A stretch of DNA of 8,160 nucleotides, from the NCBI GenBank assembly GCA_020430675.1, contig JAGQJJ010000141.1:1-8160 (forward strand), given 5' to 3'. Source of the DNA: Myxococcales bacterium. Lineage in GTDB: Bacteria; Myxococcota; Bradymonadia; UBA7976; UBA1532. Position numbers and translations under genes: made by a program. Below the pieces are notes generated by a model. That model did not search any database and had not been told where the DNA came from. It worked only from the letters and a program-made list of their open reading frames with translations. Below are positions 7,701-8,160 of the stretch, piece after piece. Every line of letters begins with the position of its first letter. Position 1 is the first letter of the stretch.

Positions 7701-8160
7701 CTCGGTGCAATACGACGCCGACGGCAACCCCGCCGAGGGCTGCGAGGCCTTCGTCGCGCGGGCGGTTGAACTGCCGCCTGACCAGCGGCGCGATCCGTTG
7801 CGCTATCGGGTCATTGACGTCGGCCCGCACAAGCTGGTGCTCGCGGTCGATGACACCTCGCAGGACTTCTACGCCTGCTCGCAGGCCCGTCGCGCCGACG
7901 GCGCCAAGCCGCCGCGCCTCGCGCCCGCGCCCCCGGTGCCGGTCGCCGGCTGCGCCACCGAGCTGATCAGCTACCGCGTGCGCCTGAGCGACACCTGGCT
8001 GCTCGCCGGGGCCAGCTCGGGGCTGCGCCACCCCTGGCTGCGCGACGGTGGTCGCTGCGTCGCCGACCCGCGCCGTGCCCAGCGCAACGGGCGCGTGCAC
8101 CCCAACCACCCCTTCGAAAACGAGTCGTTCCGCTTCCCCCTCGCCGCCCGCGGCGCCGCT
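4729..8160 (+). CDS. Giant predicted lipoprotein with propeller blades, calcium-loop repeats and a Cys-rich module (partial, runs off the end)
   Basis: The frame starts at ATG 4729, overlaps the previous stop by one base (TGATG), and stays open to the last base, giving at least 1144 residues. No clear Shine-Dalgarno is seen, so initiation probably relies on coupling. The N-terminus has KK, a hydrophobic stretch and VVGC, so Cys24 is the predicted lipidated residue, with Asp at +2. Blade-like sequences occur at 103-117 ([15 protein letters not shown]), 155-167 ([13 protein letters not shown]), 256-290 ([15 protein letters not shown], then SIIDLD) and 544-560 ([15 protein letters not shown]). 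Five calcium-loop repeats occupy 338-508, between blades. A module with 16 cysteines covers 665-777, including TCRSDDQC and GRICYDGAC. From about 780 to the end I recognise no domain; scattered cysteines and a Pro-rich stretch near 1070 are visible. It is probably a secreted or surface-anchored adhesion, binding or scaffold protein, and no enzyme motif was seen. The C-terminus is missing. Confidence 0.82.
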   Translation, partial: MHATDCKKGGLIAGLLGAALVVGCDVPETTAVTRIEGAQFITFRCAALDPLTGQVGQASDGRAGLPLDGCGCTELAAGDPPTLRRLTQSECEARGRSGQVRAYVGSNLRGEVAVLDVVAGEAGESGTAGKRILDVDPTVPGVTGVYIDDLIADVEAHPDGRFVFTLNSTSGTISVLLDDGNLREAGRFALGAGPLFDAVVWPPVDRGRPLLDGARWGFSSAPMTDTIIWLDLDALERAARAGVESVDDAVLATVALPPGTHPAALAIQPDGHRLVVAHANAPAISIIDLDAPEAAPRVIDISRTRTCEDGFRVRTPAVEDGRGDLADPVTDCLRLSDCADGVDNDGDGLIDEADPDCAERMPTCSDGADNDGDGLIDADDSDCTDPPACASLFAGDAPIAAEACTGPAACADGVDNDGDGLIDRADPGCASDADNREVDPFDLESTPGDPSCADGVDNDDDGLIDLEDPGCNDRDAALRYSDQRRPSCGDGFDNDGDGVLDYPEDSDCYAAADDNEGGAQLELGPTRLLIAPVTVGGRLRTFLYALDATGQIAIVDLDDDTPRVRTPQTLTNAVVDMALRLIDRTASVLIASEDTALRTIEVVEPQPLLTVDGRPIFARYSNDLLLSGTEEVRTRLAGSVGLPVEAFYVIDDGLARRVTALDDLCPAAPLRASGSCPDDLDGLSGYCVPSTCRSDDQCRGGRICYDGACLAPCAGSAACPEGQWCAPDAALADRGETGVCKLRCAFDRDLRFTLAPPEQCLASGTDCDLDICQGTDCRVAFDAEAAPLLDLRLPVATGQPTVIDADRQVVHGRSDPVVRRGERYRELHDQGNVQGNALTRLNRVVAVPQGLIRNAPTRLEPDRFPYFCRFEPPTGAAEGDPAEGDPAEPALCLPVGYASTDKEETATEMADRLQSVVGGYEGVQVVEEDPLRAPFEEFRLSYEGIIPRSDSRTGQFGGRSEAGDTWALLDYNRDFCRTGIEAGDTVLIDRFSVQYDADGNPAEGCEAFVARAVELPPDQRRDPLRYRVIDVGPHKLVLAVDDTSQDFYACSQARRADGAKPPRLAPAPPVPVAGCATELISYRVRLSDTWLLAGASSGLRHPWLRDGGRCVADPRRAQRNGRVHPNHPFENESFRFPLAARGAA
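5740..6252 (+). repeat. Five Cys-bounded calcium-loop (EF-hand/thrombospondin type 3-like) repeats
   Basis: Five copies lie in frame within the giant lipoprotein at 5740-5799, 5818-5877, 5956-6015, 6082-6141 and 6190-6252. The first four are exactly 20 codons from Cys to Cys and the fifth is 21. Consensus is C-x-DG-x-DND-x-DG-(L/V)-(I/L)-D, a short variable stretch, then C. Each contains DxDxDGxxD, the calcium-coordinating loop of EF-hand, dockerin and thrombospondin type 3 modules. The flanking cysteines probably form a disulfide that closes each loop. Linkers vary from 18 to 78 bases, the longest lying between copies 2 and 3 and carrying two extra cysteines. Calcium binding is inferred from the loop consensus. 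Confidence 0.85.
6283..6300 (+). other. Perfect inverted repeat within coding sequence
   Basis: GCCCAGCT at 6283-6290 and AGCTGGGC at 6293-6300 are exact reverse complements separated by TG. As RNA this would be a 7-bp stem with a TTGA-type loop. It sits inside the giant lipoprotein gene, just after the last calcium-loop repeat, and codes for AQLELG. No T tract follows. It may be a chance product of codon choice. Confidence 0.4.
6721..7059 (+). other. Cys-rich module (16 cysteines) of the giant lipoprotein
   Basis: Residues 665-777 of the giant lipoprotein contain sixteen cysteines in about 113 residues. The core CxxDDQCxxGxxCxxGxC resembles the small disulfide-rich modules often repeated in extracellular proteins of Myxococcota and in EGF-like or Dickkopf-type domains. 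An even cysteine count fits full disulfide pairing outside the cytoplasm. The exact family is not determined by eye. Confidence 0.6.
7360..7389 (+). repeat. 15-bp tandem duplication, two copies, in frame
   Basis: Two adjacent 15-base units at 7360-7374 and 7375-7389 differ at one base (GAT versus GAC) and encode EGDPA twice; a partial third EG/EP-like unit follows. The unit length is a multiple of three, so gain or loss of copies would keep the frame. It lies in a Pro/Glu/Ala stretch between two cysteines, probably a flexible surface loop. Confidence 0.7.

Noticed and set aside
4636..8109. 1157-aa open frame on the - strand opposite the giant lipoprotein
   Set aside because: The + strand frame has a signal peptide, lipobox, ordered repeats and operon overlap. 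The - strand translation is repetitive Ala/Val/Arg/Gly, and its apparent repeats are the complement of the calcium-loop codons.
1..8160. Mobile element, phage, tRNA/rRNA or defence system
   Set aside because: No transposase, integrase, terminal repeats, structural RNA folds or nuclease/sensor motifs were seen, and codon use looks uniform across the genes.

Overview
The window is very GC-rich DNA (roughly 70% by eye) with G/C at most third codon positions. It looks like a chromosomal segment of a Myxococcota-type bacterium (Myxococcota, Bradymonadales or a relative). That assignment is an inference. It rests on the base composition, the paired predicted lipoproteins with beta-propeller sequence, and the Cys-bounded DxDNDGDG calcium-loop repeats and Cys-rich modules, which are common in secreted proteins of that group. 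No RNA gene, mobile element, CRISPR array or attachment site was recognised.

Layout: all genes read on the + strand. (1) Positions 3-167 hold the 3' end of an unrecognised gene. Its stop overlaps the start of (2), a 187-aa helical protein of unknown function with a strongly basic C-terminal tail (164-727). (3) A gap of about 130 bp (728-857) holds a G/C hairpin without a T tract and a good sigma70-like promoter (TTGACC, 17 bp, TAGAAG). (4) A pyruvate, phosphate dikinase (PPDK) family gene follows (858-3503). (5) A 409-aa predicted lipoprotein with YVTN/YncE-like beta-propeller repeats (3500-4729) overlaps it by 4 nt. (6) A very large predicted lipoprotein (4729 to beyond the window end, at least 1144 aa) overlaps that gene by 1 nt. 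It has propeller-like blades interrupted by five calcium-loop repeats, followed by a 16-cysteine module and a long unrecognised region.

Genes 4-6 look like one transcription unit with translational coupling. The join is odd, because a cytoplasmic phosphotransfer enzyme is linked to two envelope proteins. The most interesting feature is the PPDK itself. Its ATP-grasp residues and catalytic His are intact, but residues aligning with the PEP/pyruvate-pocket Arg561, Ser764 and Cys831 of the Clostridium symbiosum enzyme are Cys, Leu and Ala. It is therefore probably a diverged paralogue with altered or lost pyruvate chemistry, not an ordinary PPDK.

The two long open frames on the - strand opposite genes 4-6 are composition shadows and are not annotated.
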